Source: Burkholderiaceae bacterium
GTDB taxonomy: Bacteria; Pseudomonadota; Gammaproteobacteria; Burkholderiales; Burkholderiaceae_C
Assembly (NCBI GenBank): GCA_017856435.1
Contig: JAFMFB010000006.1
Span: 1-64,000, forward strand
Reading direction: 5' to 3'
DNA: 64,000 nt
The translations under genes and the position numbers were made by a program. The notes under the pieces are model-generated. The model did no database searches. It was given only the letters and a program-made list of their open reading frames with translations, and was not told the origin of the DNA. This document shows positions 1-8,903 of the stretch, one piece after another (position 1 is the first letter of the stretch; each line of letters starts with the position of its first letter).

Positions 1-584
1 CCACCGGCTACCCGCGCGACAAGATGTACGGTGTCTGGTGGTCGGGTGCAGAGCCGGATGTGAAGGACGTTGCCGATGGCGCCAAAGGCTATCACGCGAT
101 TGCCCTACAGCATGGCGCGGAGCCAAATTCCAAGGTGGTGAAGGATGTCCTGGCTCTGGTGCATGACAAAGGCCAGGGCACTGGACCGAAGGATGAGGTC
201 GGACAAGTGCTGTATATGCGCGGACTGATCGCAGGCATGCTGGCGGTGGAGGGAGTCAAGCGTGCGCAGGACCGCTACGGCAAAGGCAAGGTCATGACCG
301 GCGAGCAGACCCGTTGGGGCCTGGAAAACCTGGCGCTGGATCAGAAGAAACTTGACGCGCTGGGCTTTGCCGGCGTGATGCGCCCTATCAGCACATCCTG
401 TGTTGACCACATGGGTGCCAACTGGGCCAGGATTCAAACCTGGGATGGCAAGAAGTGGAATTTCAGCTCTGATTGGTACCAGGCGGATGATTCCATTCTC
501 AAGCCCATGGTCAAGAATGCAGCCGACAAGTACGCGGCCGAGAAAAAACTGCAGCGCCGTGATGCCAAGGACTGCCAGTCCTGA
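1..584 (+). CDS. Branched-chain amino acid-type ABC transporter substrate-binding protein, C-terminal part
   Basis: Only the last ~193 codons are present; the frame is open to the left edge (first full codon at base 3) and stops at 584. The visible part reads like the C-terminal lobe of a LivK-type periplasmic binding protein: alternating helices and strands and a closing Trp-rich stretch (IQTWDGKKWNFSSDWYQ), then a charged tail. Such proteins deliver a ligand in the periplasm to a LivHMGF complex. The next gene is a LivF ATPase, which supports the assignment. The ligand is unknown; the downstream PaaK-like CoA ligase makes an organic or aromatic acid as plausible as an amino acid. Confidence 0.8.
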   Translation, partial: TGYPRDKMYGVWWSGAEPDVKDVADGAKGYHAIALQHGAEPNSKVVKDVLALVHDKGQGTGPKDEVGQVLYMRGLIAGMLAVEGVKRAQDRYGKGKVMTGEQTRWGLENLALDQKKLDALGFAGVMRPISTSCVDHMGANWARIQTWDGKKWNFSSDWYQADDSILKPMVKNAADKYAAEKKLQRRDAKDCQS

Positions 585-660
585 TCTGATGGGCCAATCA
601 GCCAGGCGGCGCCTGCCGCCCTAGGCTTCCTTCCCAGATCTAACCCCTTTGGGAAGGTGG

Positions 661-714
661 GCGGCCCGAACGGGCCGCCAAATGAAAGGGCCGCGCTGCG
701 GGTCTTTCATTTGG
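661..714 (+). other. Two consecutive intercistronic hairpins
   Basis: An 8-bp stem, GCGGCCCG(661-668)/CGGGCCGC(671-678), is followed by a second perfect 11-bp stem, CCAAATGAAAG(678-688)/CTTTCATTTGG(704-714), with a 15-nt loop. There is no T-tract, so this is not a classic terminator. Between a binding-protein gene and its ATPase gene, such structures commonly protect the upstream mRNA or cause partial termination (inference). Confidence 0.6.
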
Positions 715-730
715 TCGAAAGGCATGGTTC

Positions 731-1540
731 ATGGACGCTAAGAACATCATTCTCAATGTCAATGGCATTGAGGTCATCTATAACCACGTCATCCTGGTTC
801 TTAAGGGCGTGTCTCTGCAGGTGCCGCAGGGGGGCATTGTGGCGCTGCTCGGGGGTAACGGCGCGGGGAAGACCACCACGCTGCGGGCAGTTTCCAACCT
901 GCTCAAGGGCGAGCGCGGTGAGGTGACCAAGGGCAGTATCGAGTTGCGCGGCGAGCGTATCGAGAACCTGTCGCCGGCTGACCTGGTGCAGCGCGGTGTG
1001 GTGCAGGTGATGGAGGGGCGGCACTGCTTTGCGCACCTGACCATTGAGGAAAACCTGTTGACTGGCGCCTACACCCGCAAGGACAAGGGTGAAATTGCTG
1101 CCAATCTGGACAAGGTCTACACCTACTTTCCGCGTCTGAAAACAAGGCGGTCTTCGCAAGCCGCCTATACATCGGGGGGTGAGCAGCAAATGTGTGCCAT
1201 CGGCCGGGCCCTGATGGCCAGTCCGTCAATGGTCTTGCTGGATGAACCATCCATGGGATTGGCCCCCCAAATCGTGCAAGAAGTGTTTGAGATTGTGAAA
1301 GACCTCAACACCAAGGAGCGGGTCACCTTTTTCCTGGCCGAGCAGAACACCAACATGGCCCTGCGTTACGCCGACTATGGTTACATCATGGAGTCGGGCC
1401 GCATTGTGATGGATGGGGTTGCCAGCGAACTGGCCAGTAACGAGGACGTCAAGGAGTTCTATCTGGGCATGGGCGGGGGCGAGCGCAAAAGCTTTAAGGA
1501 CGTGAAAAGCTACAAGCGGCGCAAGCGCTGGTTGGCTTGA
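731..1540 (+). CDS. livF: ABC transporter ATP-binding protein, LivF type
   Basis: This 269-residue cytoplasmic ATPase belongs to a branched-chain amino acid-type (HAAT) importer. It has a Walker A motif GGNGAGKTT (residues 41-49), an ABC signature TSGGEQQM (147-154, with Thr where LSGGEQQM is usual) and a Walker B followed by the catalytic Glu in MVLLDEPS (167-174). LivF proteins are usually ~235 residues; the excess here is a basic C-terminal tail ending KSYKRRKRWLA. It follows the binding-protein gene by ~146 bp containing two hairpins. The permease and LivG genes are not in the window and probably lie upstream. In many betaproteobacteria such clusters sit beside acyl-CoA ligases, as here, so the cargo may be an organic acid. 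Confidence 0.9.
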   Translation: MDAKNIILNVNGIEVIYNHVILVLKGVSLQVPQGGIVALLGGNGAGKTTTLRAVSNLLKGERGEVTKGSIELRGERIENLSPADLVQRGVVQVMEGRHCFAHLTIEENLLTGAYTRKDKGEIAANLDKVYTYFPRLKTRRSSQAAYTSGGEQQMCAIGRALMASPSMVLLDEPSMGLAPQIVQEVFEIVKDLNTKERVTFFLAEQNTNMALRYADYGYIMESGRIVMDGVASELASNEDVKEFYLGMGGGERKSFKDVKSYKRRKRWLA

Positions 1541-1671
1541 AGCTTCAATTCGAGCCCAAGGCACACAGCATGACCGCCCGCCTCAGGCAAAGGCTATGGG
1601 CCTTGCATAGTCGGTGACCCGGGGTTCAGATACCCGGTGATGGCCCTAGAGAAACAGGATTGGATGACGGT

Positions 1672-2946
1672 ATGAGTCAACACTACGACGCATTGGAAAC
1701 CAGGGCGCCTGGCCTGCGAGAAATGGCCTTGATGGCGGCCCTGCCCGGGCTGGTGGCTCGGGCTCAGTCGGCCTCGGCGGCGGGCGCAGAAATTTTTGCA
1801 GGTATCAATTCCGCTGAAGTCAACAGCCGTGACGCCCTGGCCAAACTGCCCGTCACCCGCAAGCAGGCTTTGCTGGAGCGTCAGGTGGCTACCCGGGCGC
1901 AGGTGCCGGGAAAAGATCCGTTCGGAGGATTTTCAGCCATTGGCTGGCGCGGCCTGTTGCGCGGCACCGGTGCGCGGCGGGTCTATCAATCGCCCGGGCC
2001 AGTGTACGAACCCGAAGGCATGGCGGCCGACTATTGGCGCAGTGCACGGGCCTTTGTGGCCGCGGGCTTTTCAGTCGGCGACCTGGTGCACAACTGTTTC
2101 AGCTACCACCTGACCCCCGGCGCCTGGATCATGGAGGCCGGGGCCCAGGCCATGGGCTGCGCGGTCTTTCCTGGCGGGGTGGGCAATACCGAGCAGCAAC
2201 TGGCTGCAATAGCTGATCTGCAGCCTGCCGCCTATGTCGGCACGCCCAGCTTTCTGAAGATCCTGGTTGAAAAGGCCAAAGAAACAGGTCAGACTTTGTC
2301 AATCCACAAAGCGCTCGTCAGTGGTGAAGCGTTTCCCCCAAGCCTGCGTGACTGGCTGATCGAGCGCGGCATCCAGGGCTACCAGTGCTATGCCACCGCG
2401 GATGCCGGTCTGATTGCCTATGAAACCATGGCCCGCGACGGGCTGGTGTTGGATGAGGGCATCATTCTTGAAATTGTGCGTCCCGGCACCGGGGACCTGG
2501 TGCCTGAGGGAGAGGTGGGTGAAGTGGTGGTGACCGTGCTCAATCCAGACTACCCGCTGATTCGGTTTGGTACCGGTGATCTCTCGGCCATCCTGCCGGG
2601 GCTCTGCCCGACGGGCCGAAGCAACACTCGCATCAAGGGCTGGCTGGGGCGTGCTGATCAGACCACCAAGGTGCGCGGCATGTTTGTGCATCCCGGGCAG
2701 ATTGACCAGGTGGTCAAGCGCTTTGAAGTGTTGACACGGGCACGGCTGGTGGTCAGCGGGGAGATGTCCAACGATCAGATGTTGCTCAAGGTGGAAACAG
2801 CCAGCACCGGCGACGCAGAGCTGGCCCGCAAAATTGCCGAGGCTGTGCGAGATATCACCAAGTTACGGGCAGAGGTGGAGTTGGTGGCCCCGGGTTCCTT
2901 GCCCAACGATGGCAAGGTGATCGAGGATGCTCGCAGCTACCGTTAG
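1672..2946 (+). CDS. Phenylacetate-CoA ligase-like AMP-forming enzyme
   Basis: This ~424-residue protein belongs to the ANL adenylate-forming superfamily and is closest in layout to PaaK-type ligases, which activate an aryl or acyl acid to its CoA thioester with ATP. Supporting motifs are YVGTPSFLKILVEKA in the N-terminal domain, LVSGEAFPPSLRDWL, YATADAGLIAYE, the ATP-ribose-binding RFGTGDLSAILPG, and the hinge into the small C-terminal domain near RIKGWLGRADQTTKVRG. ATG 1672 was chosen because a weak GGA lies seven bases upstream; an in-frame TTG at 1660 is the alternative, but AGGA abuts it directly. It sits 3' of livF and may activate the substrate imported by that transporter. The exact acid cannot be told from sequence. 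Confidence 0.82.
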   Translation: MSQHYDALETRAPGLREMALMAALPGLVARAQSASAAGAEIFAGINSAEVNSRDALAKLPVTRKQALLERQVATRAQVPGKDPFGGFSAIGWRGLLRGTGARRVYQSPGPVYEPEGMAADYWRSARAFVAAGFSVGDLVHNCFSYHLTPGAWIMEAGAQAMGCAVFPGGVGNTEQQLAAIADLQPAAYVGTPSFLKILVEKAKETGQTLSIHKALVSGEAFPPSLRDWLIERGIQGYQCYATADAGLIAYETMARDGLVLDEGIILEIVRPGTGDLVPEGEVGEVVVTVLNPDYPLIRFGTGDLSAILPGLCPTGRSNTRIKGWLGRADQTTKVRGMFVHPGQIDQVVKRFEVLTRARLVVSGEMSNDQMLLKVETASTGDAELARKIAEAVRDITKLRAEVELVAPGSLPNDGKVIEDARSYR

Positions 2947-2995
2947 CCTGTTGCCAGACCTTGGCCAGGCTCGGTTCCAACCTTACCCTTTAATT

Positions 2996-3042
2996 ACCAA
3001 TTCCCTTATGAACCCAAGTAATTGGTCAAACCTCGGTAGAAT
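2996..3042 (+). promoter_or_regulatory. Candidate operator and -10 element upstream of a Bug-family gene
   Basis: Inverted repeat ACCAATT(2996-3002)/AATTGGT(3020-3026) with a 17-nt spacer, followed by a good -10 hexamer TAGAAT (3037-3042) but no recognisable -35. A promoter lacking a -35 with a dyad just upstream is what an activator-dependent promoter looks like; the regulator is unknown. Confidence 0.35.
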
Positions 3043-3069
3043 CCCGCGATCTTTTAAGGAGAACCGATC

Positions 3070-4047
3070 ATGAAATCCTGGCTGGTATTGGCCTCTTCGG
3101 CACTTTTTTCCCTGGTTGTTCACGCCCAGGGTTTTCCCGGTAGCAAACCAGTCACCATTGTGGTGCCATTTGCGGCTGGAGGCCCAGTAGATAAATTAGC
3201 GCGCGATCTGGCTGAAGCCATGCGCCAGCCTCTGAGTGGAGCCACTATCCTGATTGAAAACGTCGCTGGTGCCGGGGGCACCATTGCTGCGGGCAAGGTC
3301 TCCAAAGCCAATCCGGATGGTCACACCGTCTTATTGCACCATGTCGGTATGGCGACCAGCCCCGCCCTCTATCGCAAGCTGCCGTTCAATGTTGGTACCG
3401 ATTTTGAATACCTGGGTCTGGCCACCGAAGTGCCCATGACCCTGATCGCAAGACCTACCCTGCCTGCCAACAACTACAAGGAACTGGTTGACTGGATCAA
3501 TGCCAACAAGGGCAAGATCAACCTGGGCAATGCCGGTTTGGGTGCCGCCTCACATTTGTGTGGCCTGCTCTTTCAAAGCGCTTTGCAGGTGGATATGACA
3601 ACTGTCCCCTACAAGGGTACGGCCCCGGCATTGGCAGACCTGATGGGCGGCCAGATAGACCTGTTGTGTGACCAGACCACCAACACCACAGCCCAGATCG
3701 AAGGCAAAAAGGTCAAGGCCTATGCGGTGACCACGCCCAAGCGTCTGACCACCCCAGCCCTGAAAGACCTTCCCACCTTGCAGGAGTCGGGCATCAAGGG
3801 CTTTGAGGTCACCATCTGGAACGGCCTGTACGCCCCCAAGGGAACCCCGGCCGATGTCACGGCCAAGCTCAATACCGCCCTGAAGGCGGCCCTGAAAGAT
3901 CCGGCGTTTATCAAGAAGCAGGAAGGCCTGGGCGCCATTGTGATCAATGACAAGCGCACCGATCCGGCTGGGCACAAGCAGTTTGTCGTCGCCGAGACCG
4001 CCAAACTGGGTCCGATCATCAAGGCGGCTGGCGTGTTTGCCGACTGA
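3070..4047 (+). CDS. Bug/TctC-family tripartite tricarboxylate transporter substrate-binding protein
   Basis: A 325-residue secreted binding protein. Residues 1-19 form a Sec signal peptide ending VVHAQ, and the mature protein begins with the family hallmark KPVTIVVPFAAGGPVDKLAR. Further family features are the GAGGTIAAGKVSKANPDGHT segment and VPYKGTAPALADLMGGQIDLLCDQ. Bug proteins bind carboxylates, amides or other small solutes in the periplasm; most are orphans without adjacent TctAB membrane genes, and none are seen here. GAGAA just upstream (SD in AAGGAGAACC) fixes the start. A strong terminator follows, so it appears monocistronic. Location between a PaaK-like ligase and a CaiB-type CoA transferase hints at a shared organic-acid pathway (inference). 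Confidence 0.93.
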   Translation: MKSWLVLASSALFSLVVHAQGFPGSKPVTIVVPFAAGGPVDKLARDLAEAMRQPLSGATILIENVAGAGGTIAAGKVSKANPDGHTVLLHHVGMATSPALYRKLPFNVGTDFEYLGLATEVPMTLIARPTLPANNYKELVDWINANKGKINLGNAGLGAASHLCGLLFQSALQVDMTTVPYKGTAPALADLMGGQIDLLCDQTTNTTAQIEGKKVKAYAVTTPKRLTTPALKDLPTLQESGIKGFEVTIWNGLYAPKGTPADVTAKLNTALKAALKDPAFIKKQEGLGAIVINDKRTDPAGHKQFVVAETAKLGPIIKAAGVFAD

Positions 4048-4079
4048 AACAGAGCCGCGCCAGAAAATTAAACACTGAT

Positions 4080-4118
4080 CGCCAGTGAGCCGGAACATCC
4101 GGTTGACTGGCGTTTTTT
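4080..4118 (+). terminator. Rho-independent terminator of the Bug-family gene
   Basis: Stem CGCCAGT(4080-4086)/ACTGGCG(4106-4112), with an inner CCGG/CCGG pairing around an AACAT loop, followed at once by six T (4113-4118). It lies 33 bases after the stop codon at 4047. Confidence 0.9.
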
Positions 4119-4184
4119 CGTTCTTGGGGAGTCTTCGTTCGGGCCTTGTCCTGAGTCAGCTTTGGGCTCTGGTGCGACCTGGCC

Positions 4185-4511
4185 TCAGACTCCCCATACA
4201 ACTTCCTTGTTGGCTTGCAGGCAGCGGCGCAGCATGTCGATCAATGGGGTGGCCCGCTGGTGCAGTGACACCGCCTCGTCTTCGGGGGCTCTTTCGCCGC
4301 GGGCGTGCGCGTCCTCCTGCGCGGCTTTCCTGTCGGCATCTTCCTTGGCAATGGCTGCTTGCAAGGCAGCAATGGCCGCAGGCATCTGCTCTGGCAGCAG
4401 AATGCCTTTGCCGTCAGGGGAATACTTACCGATGATTTGCAGGATGCGCCGACCGTTGGGCTCAAGCATGATCAGATCACCCGTTGCCTTGGACTTGAAC
4501 TTGTACAGCAT
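4185..4511 (-). CDS. DUF1840 domain-containing protein
   Basis: A 108-residue cytoplasmic protein with the DUF1840 pattern: an N-terminal beta-rich MLYKFKSKATGDLIML segment, a helix around PEQMPAAIAALQAAIAKEDAD, an Ala/Glu-rich linker, and a C-terminal helix with SLHQRATPLIDMLRRC. The family is widespread in proteobacteria and has no established function. The gene is divergent from the CaiB-type gene with only 14 bases between the two start codons, so at least one promoter must lie inside the other gene. Confidence 0.85.
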   Translation of the reverse strand: MLYKFKSKATGDLIMLEPNGRRILQIIGKYSPDGKGILLPEQMPAAIAALQAAIAKEDADRKAAQEDAHARGERAPEDEAVSLHQRATPLIDMLRRCLQANKEVVWGV

Positions 4512-4525
4512 GACCAGAGGTTAGC

Positions 4526-5767
4526 ATGATGGCTATGAAAACTTCAATTGTGACGCCCACTGGCCCGCTGCGTGGACTCAAGGTGCTTGAGCTGGGTCAA
4601 CTGATTGCCGGGCCTTTTGCGGCCAAAACCCTGGCGGACTTTGGCGCCGAGGTGATCAAGATCGAACCGCCCGGAGTCGGTGACCCCTTGCGCAAATGGC
4701 GACTGCTGAAAGAGGGCACCTCGGTCTGGTGGCAGGTGCAATCGCGCAACAAGCGCTCGCTGGCACTTGATCTGAAAGACCCCGAAGCGCAGGACATTGT
4801 GCGCAAGCTGGCTGCCCAAGCCGATGTGCTGATTGAAAATTTTCGACCTGGCGCCATGGAGGGCTGGGGCTTGGGGCCGGAGGTGCTGCAGGCTCTCAAC
4901 CCGGCGCTGATCATGCTGCGCATCAGTGGCTATGGCCAGAGTGGCCCGTACCGCGATCGGCCCGGCTTTGGGGTGGTGGCCGAGGCCATGGGTGGCTTGC
5001 GCCATCTCACAGGTGAGCCGGGCCGGGTGCCGGTGCGGGTCGGGGTGTCGATTGGCGATACGCTGGCCTCCCTCCATGGGGTGATTGGCATTTTGCTGGC
5101 TTTGCAGCATCGTCATGCCAGCGTCAGCGTAGAACTGCCCAAGGGTCGCGGCCAGGTCATCGATGTGGCGTTGTATGAGGCGGTCTTCAACTGCATGGAA
5201 AGCCTGCTGCCTGAATACAGCGCCTTTGGCGCGGTGCGCGAAGCATCTGGCAGCGCCTTGCCCGGTATTGCGCCGACCAATGCCTATTGCTGCGCTGATG
5301 GGGCTTACGCCATCATTGCTGGCAATGGCGACAGCATTTTCAAACGCCTGATGCAATGCATCGGCCGCGAGGACCTGGGCCGAGATCCGGGGCTGGCCGA
5401 CAACGCAGGACGTGCCCGCCGATCGGAAGAACTGGATGCGGCGATCGGCGCCTGGGCGCAAACCTTGCCTGCGGCGCAAGTACTCTCAGCGTTGGATGCG
5501 GCGGGGGTGCCGTCCGGCAAGATCTACACCGTGGCCGATATCGCGGCTGACCCGCATTACCAGGCGCGTGGCATGCTGCAAACCGTGGCCATGCAGGATG
5601 GCTCTGCGCTGACGGTGCCAGGCATCGTGCCCAAGCTTTCGCTGACCCCCGGTGGTCAGTGGCGCAATGCCCCCGATCTGGGACAGGACAGCGAAGCCGT
5701 GTTGCGCGAAGTTGGTTTGACAGAGGCCCAAATTGCGGCCTTGCGCGAGCGTGGGGTGGTGAAGTGA
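4526..5767 (+). CDS. CaiB/BaiF-family (family III) CoA transferase
   Basis: A 413-residue cytoplasmic enzyme of the formyl-CoA/carnitine CoA-transferase family, moving CoA between two carboxylic acids. The N-terminus LRGLKVLELGQLIAGPFAAKTLADFGAE is typical. Other family segments are IEPPGVGDPLR, NKRSLALDLK and VLIENFRPGAMEGWGLG, and the likely catalytic Asp is D178 in GVSIGDTLASL. AGAGG lies 5 bases before ATG 4526; ATG 4529 is equally usable. No partner gene reveals the acid, but upstream neighbours (PaaK-like ligase, Bug proteins) fit acyl-CoA metabolism. About 200 non-coding bases with two hairpins separate it from rfbB. Confidence 0.9.
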   Translation: MMAMKTSIVTPTGPLRGLKVLELGQLIAGPFAAKTLADFGAEVIKIEPPGVGDPLRKWRLLKEGTSVWWQVQSRNKRSLALDLKDPEAQDIVRKLAAQADVLIENFRPGAMEGWGLGPEVLQALNPALIMLRISGYGQSGPYRDRPGFGVVAEAMGGLRHLTGEPGRVPVRVGVSIGDTLASLHGVIGILLALQHRHASVSVELPKGRGQVIDVALYEAVFNCMESLLPEYSAFGAVREASGSALPGIAPTNAYCCADGAYAIIAGNGDSIFKRLMQCIGREDLGRDPGLADNAGRARRSEELDAAIGAWAQTLPAAQVLSALDAAGVPSGKIYTVADIAADPHYQARGMLQTVAMQDGSALTVPGIVPKLSLTPGGQWRNAPDLGQDSEAVLREVGLTEAQIAALRERGVVK

Positions 5768-5823
5768 CTTTAGGACAACGGGATGGGGTTGTGGCGAGTG
5801 GGGCTAGTGATGGGGACGGGGGT

Positions 5824-5885
5824 TCAACACCTCTGCCAGGGTGTTGACCAGGATCAGGCCCAGCACCCGAGCGTCCCACGGGTGC
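5824..5885. other. Two hairpins in the CaiB-rfbB intergenic region
   Basis: Stem TCAACACC(5824-5831)/GGTGTTGA(5840-5847) and stem GCACCCG(5863-5869)/CGGGTGC(5879-5885). Neither is followed by a T-tract. They may end the CaiB transcript or lie in the rfb leader. Nothing else was seen in 5768-5967. Confidence 0.4.
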
Positions 5886-5967
5886 ATGGAATAATTGCCT
5901 GTAGCGGGTGCCCCTCGTTGAAGTGGCACCTATCGTTCTTGATGGTCCCTTTTTTTAGGATGAGACG

Positions 5968-7023
5968 ATGATCTTGGTGACAGGGGGTGCCGGCTTTATC
6001 GGCGCCAATTTTGTGCTGGACTGGCTGGCGCAACACGACGAGCCAGTGCTCAACCTGGACAAGCTCACCTATGCGGGCAATCTGGAAAGCCTGGCCACCT
6101 TGAAAGGTGATGCGCGCCATGTTTTTGTACAGGGCGATATCGGCAACAGCGAGTTGGTGTCAGGTCTGTTGGTGCAGTACCAGCCCCGTGCGGTGGTCAA
6201 CTTTGCTGCCGAATCTCATGTGGACCGCTCGATCCATGGCCCGGAAGACTTTATCCAGACCAATATCGTGGGCACCTTTCGTTTGTTGGAATCGGTGCGT
6301 GCCTACTGGGGCAGCCTGGGGCAAACAGAGCAGGCTACGTTTCGCTTTTTGCATGTGTCTACCGACGAAGTCTATGGTTCGCTGGCACCGCTGGCCCCAG
6401 CCTTCACCGAGCAGCACCGCTACGAGCCCAACAGCCCCTACAGTGCCAGCAAGGCCGCCAGTGACCATCTGGTGCGCGCCTACCACCATACCTACGGGTT
6501 GCCGGTTCTCACCACCAACTGCAGCAACAACTACGGCCCGTTTCACTTTCCGGAAAAACTCATACCGCTGATGATCGTCAACGCGTTGGCCGGTAAGCCG
6601 CTGCCGGTTTATGGCGACGGCATGCAGATCCGCGACTGGCTGTTTGTCAAGGACCATGCGAGCGCCATTCGCCGTGTGTTGGCCGACGGCAAGGTGGGCG
6701 AGGTTTACAACGTGGGCGGCTGGAACGAAAAGCCCAATGTCGAGATCGTGCACACCATCTGCGATCTGTTGGACCAGCTGCGCCCAAGATCGGACGGCAA
6801 GAGCTACAAGGCGCAGATCACTTTTGTCAAAGACCGGCCCGGCCATGACCGTCGCTATGCAATCGATGCGGGTAAGCTGGAGCGAGAGCTGGGCTGGAAA
6901 CCCGCTGAAACCTTTGATACTGGTATCCGCAAAACGGTGCAGTGGTATCTGGACAACCCAGACTGGGTGGCGCATGTGCAATCGGGCGCCTACCGCGACT
7001 GGATTTCCACCCAATACCAATAG
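5968..7023 (+). CDS. rfbB: dTDP-glucose 4,6-dehydratase
   Basis: A 351-residue extended SDR enzyme that converts dTDP-D-glucose to dTDP-4-keto-6-deoxyglucose, the second step of dTDP-L-rhamnose synthesis. NAD binding: GGAGFIG at residues 6-12. Active site: STDEVYG (131-137), which gives the Thr/Asp/Glu catalytic residues, and Y158/K162 in [20 protein letters not shown] and the C-terminal [12 protein letters not shown] are diagnostic for RmlB. First gene of rfbB-rfbD-rfbA-rfbC-manC. Length is normal (~350). Confidence 0.97.
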   Translation: MILVTGGAGFIGANFVLDWLAQHDEPVLNLDKLTYAGNLESLATLKGDARHVFVQGDIGNSELVSGLLVQYQPRAVVNFAAESHVDRSIHGPEDFIQTNIVGTFRLLESVRAYWGSLGQTEQATFRFLHVSTDEVYGSLAPLAPAFTEQHRYEPNSPYSASKAASDHLVRAYHHTYGLPVLTTNCSNNYGPFHFPEKLIPLMIVNALAGKPLPVYGDGMQIRDWLFVKDHASAIRRVLADGKVGEVYNVGGWNEKPNVEIVHTICDLLDQLRPRSDGKSYKAQITFVKDRPGHDRRYAIDAGKLERELGWKPAETFDTGIRKTVQWYLDNPDWVAHVQSGAYRDWISTQYQ

Positions 7024-7039
7024 CTTCGAGCGCTCGCGA

Positions 7040-7060
7040 AATTGGAATCTGACCCCAATT
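7040..7060. repeat. Short palindromic element AATTGG-N9-CCAATT between rfbB and rfbD
   Basis: AATTGG (7040-7045) and CCAATT (7055-7060) flank AATCTGACC, and a degenerate copy of its TGACCCC core follows at 7065-7070. The motif resembles the AATTGGNATCTGACCCC words often scattered around REP-associated transposases in proteobacteria; that link is from memory and unproven here. Confidence 0.4.
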
Positions 7061-7075
7061 CAATGACCCCGATTC

Positions 7076-7990
7076 ATGAAGATCTTGTTGCTGGGTAAGA
7101 ACGGACAACTGGGCTGGGAGCTGCAGCGCAGCCTTTCGGTGCTGGGCGAGGTGGTGGCACTGGATCGAGCCGGCGCCAATGGCTTGTGTGGCGACCTCAC
7201 GGACCTTGAGGGGCTGCGCCAAACGGTGCGCCAACTTCAGCCGCAGGTGATCGTCAATGCCGCAGCCTATACCGCTGTGGACAAGGCGGAGAGCGAGCCT
7301 GAGCTGGCGCGCACCATCAACGCGCTGGCGCCTGAGGTGTTGGCGCAGGAGGCCGCCCGCTGCGGGGTCTGGCTGCTGCACTACAGCACCGACTATGTGT
7401 TTGATGGCAGTGGCAGCAAGCCCTGGCAGGAGGACGATATGCCCGCACCCCTCAGCGTCTATGGCCGCACCAAGCTCGAGGCTGAGCAGCGGGTGGCAGC
7501 CACCGGATCCAGACACCTGATTTTTCGCACCAGCTGGGTCTATGGTGCGCGTGGCGGTAACTTCGCCCGCACCATGCTGCGCCTGGCGCAGGAGCGTGAC
7601 CGGCTCAAGGTGATCAATGACCAGATCGGCGCGCCCACCGGTGCCGACTTGCTGGCCGACGTCAGCGCGCAGGCTTTGGGCCAGCTACTTCACATTGGGC
7701 AACTGCGGCAGAATGTTGGCGGTCCAAGTGGTATTTACCATGTAGCCGCCGCCGGTGAAACCTCGTGGCATGGCTACGCACGATTTGTATTGCAGACCGC
7801 ACTTGCACAGGGCGTGTCGCTCAAGGCTGGACCAGATGCAGTGGACGCCATTCCCACCACCGAGTACCCCACCCCTGCGAAGCGTCCTTTGAACTCACGG
7901 CTGGATACCGCGCGACTCAGGGCGACGTTTGGTGTGCACCTGCCCAGTTGGCAAGAGGGTGTGAACCGACTGTTGGCCGAAATTTTGTAA
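7076..7990 (+). CDS. rfbD: dTDP-4-dehydrorhamnose reductase
   Basis: A 304-residue SDR-type reductase that makes dTDP-L-rhamnose from its 4-keto precursor with NAD(P)H. The N-terminal nucleotide motif is GKNGQLG (7-13); the active site has STDYVFDG (104-111) and Y129/K133 in [23 protein letters not shown] is a family signature. It follows rfbB after 52 bases holding a small palindromic element and precedes rfbA by 14 bases. Confidence 0.96.
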   Translation: MKILLLGKNGQLGWELQRSLSVLGEVVALDRAGANGLCGDLTDLEGLRQTVRQLQPQVIVNAAAYTAVDKAESEPELARTINALAPEVLAQEAARCGVWLLHYSTDYVFDGSGSKPWQEDDMPAPLSVYGRTKLEAEQRVAATGSRHLIFRTSWVYGARGGNFARTMLRLAQERDRLKVINDQIGAPTGADLLADVSAQALGQLLHIGQLRQNVGGPSGIYHVAAAGETSWHGYARFVLQTALAQGVSLKAGPDAVDAIPTTEYPTPAKRPLNSRLDTARLRATFGVHLPSWQEGVNRLLAEIL

Positions 7991-8004
7991 GACGAGCAAC
8001 CCAC

Positions 8005-8886
8005 ATGACACAACGCAAAGGCATCATCCTGGCTGGTGGCTCTGGCACCCGCCTGCACCCGGCCACCCTGTCCATTAGCAAGCAGTTGCTGCCGGTGTAC
8101 GACAAGCCCATGGTGTACTACCCGCTGTCCACCCTGATGCTGGCGGGCATGCGCGACATTCTGCTGATCAGCACCCCGCAGGACACCCCCCGGTTTGAGC
8201 AACTCCTGGGTGATGGTAGCCAATGGGGCGTCAACCTGCAGTACGCCGTGCAGCCCAGCCCGGATGGCCTGGCCCAGGCCTTCCTTATTGGTGAGCGCTT
8301 TCTCAACCAGGCCCCCAGCGCCTTGGTGCTGGGCGACAATATTTTTTATGGCCATGACTTTCAGCCGCTGCTGGGCAACGCCATGCAGCGGGGGCCCGGT
8401 GCGACCGTCTTTGCCTACCATGTGACCGACCCTGAGCGCTATGGTGTGGCCGAATTCGATGCCCATGGCAAGGTGCTCTCGCTGGAGGAAAAGCCCAAGG
8501 CCCCCAAGAGCAATTACGCGGTCACCGGGCTGTATTTCTACGATGATCAGGCGGTGCCCCTGGCCAAAGCCCTCAAGCCCAGCCCGCGCGGCGAATTGGA
8601 AATTACCGACTTGAACCGGCTGTACCTTGAGCAGGGCCTGCTCAGTGTGGAAATCATGGGCCGAGGCTATGCCTGGCTGGATACCGGCACCCATGACAGC
8701 CTGCTTGACGCCAGCCAGTTCATTGCCACGCTGGAGCGGCGCCAGGGCCTGAAAATTGCCTGCCCTGAAGAGATTGCCTGGCGCAGCGGCTGGATCAATG
8801 ACCAGCAGCTGGAAAAGCTCGCGCAGCCCCTTACCAAAAACGGTTACGGCCAGTATCTGCAGCGGCTGTTGCTGGAAAAATCCTGA
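8005..8886 (+). CDS. rfbA: Glucose-1-phosphate thymidylyltransferase
   Basis: A 293-residue nucleotidyltransferase that makes dTDP-glucose from dTTP and glucose-1-phosphate, the first step to dTDP-L-rhamnose. ATG 8005 places [15 protein letters not shown] at the N-terminus as in all RmlA proteins; the open frame extends upstream into rfbD but the extra residues are not family sequence. Other signatures are [31 protein letters not shown] and [17 protein letters not shown]. Length matches the family (~290). Confidence 0.97.
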   Translation: MTQRKGIILAGGSGTRLHPATLSISKQLLPVYDKPMVYYPLSTLMLAGMRDILLISTPQDTPRFEQLLGDGSQWGVNLQYAVQPSPDGLAQAFLIGERFLNQAPSALVLGDNIFYGHDFQPLLGNAMQRGPGATVFAYHVTDPERYGVAEFDAHGKVLSLEEKPKAPKSNYAVTGLYFYDDQAVPLAKALKPSPRGELEITDLNRLYLEQGLLSVEIMGRGYAWLDTGTHDSLLDASQFIATLERRQGLKIACPEEIAWRSGWINDQQLEKLAQPLTKNGYGQYLQRLLLEKS

Positions 8887-8903
8887 GACTGCGAAAGTAC
8901 TCG

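Noticed and set aside
6160-7020. 286-residue minus-strand open frame across rfbB
   Set aside because: rfbB has full catalytic motifs on the plus strand; the minus frame has no recognisable domain.
7765-8004. Upstream extension of the rfbA frame
   Set aside because: These 80 codons overlap rfbD and are not RmlA sequence; the family N-terminus starts at 8005.
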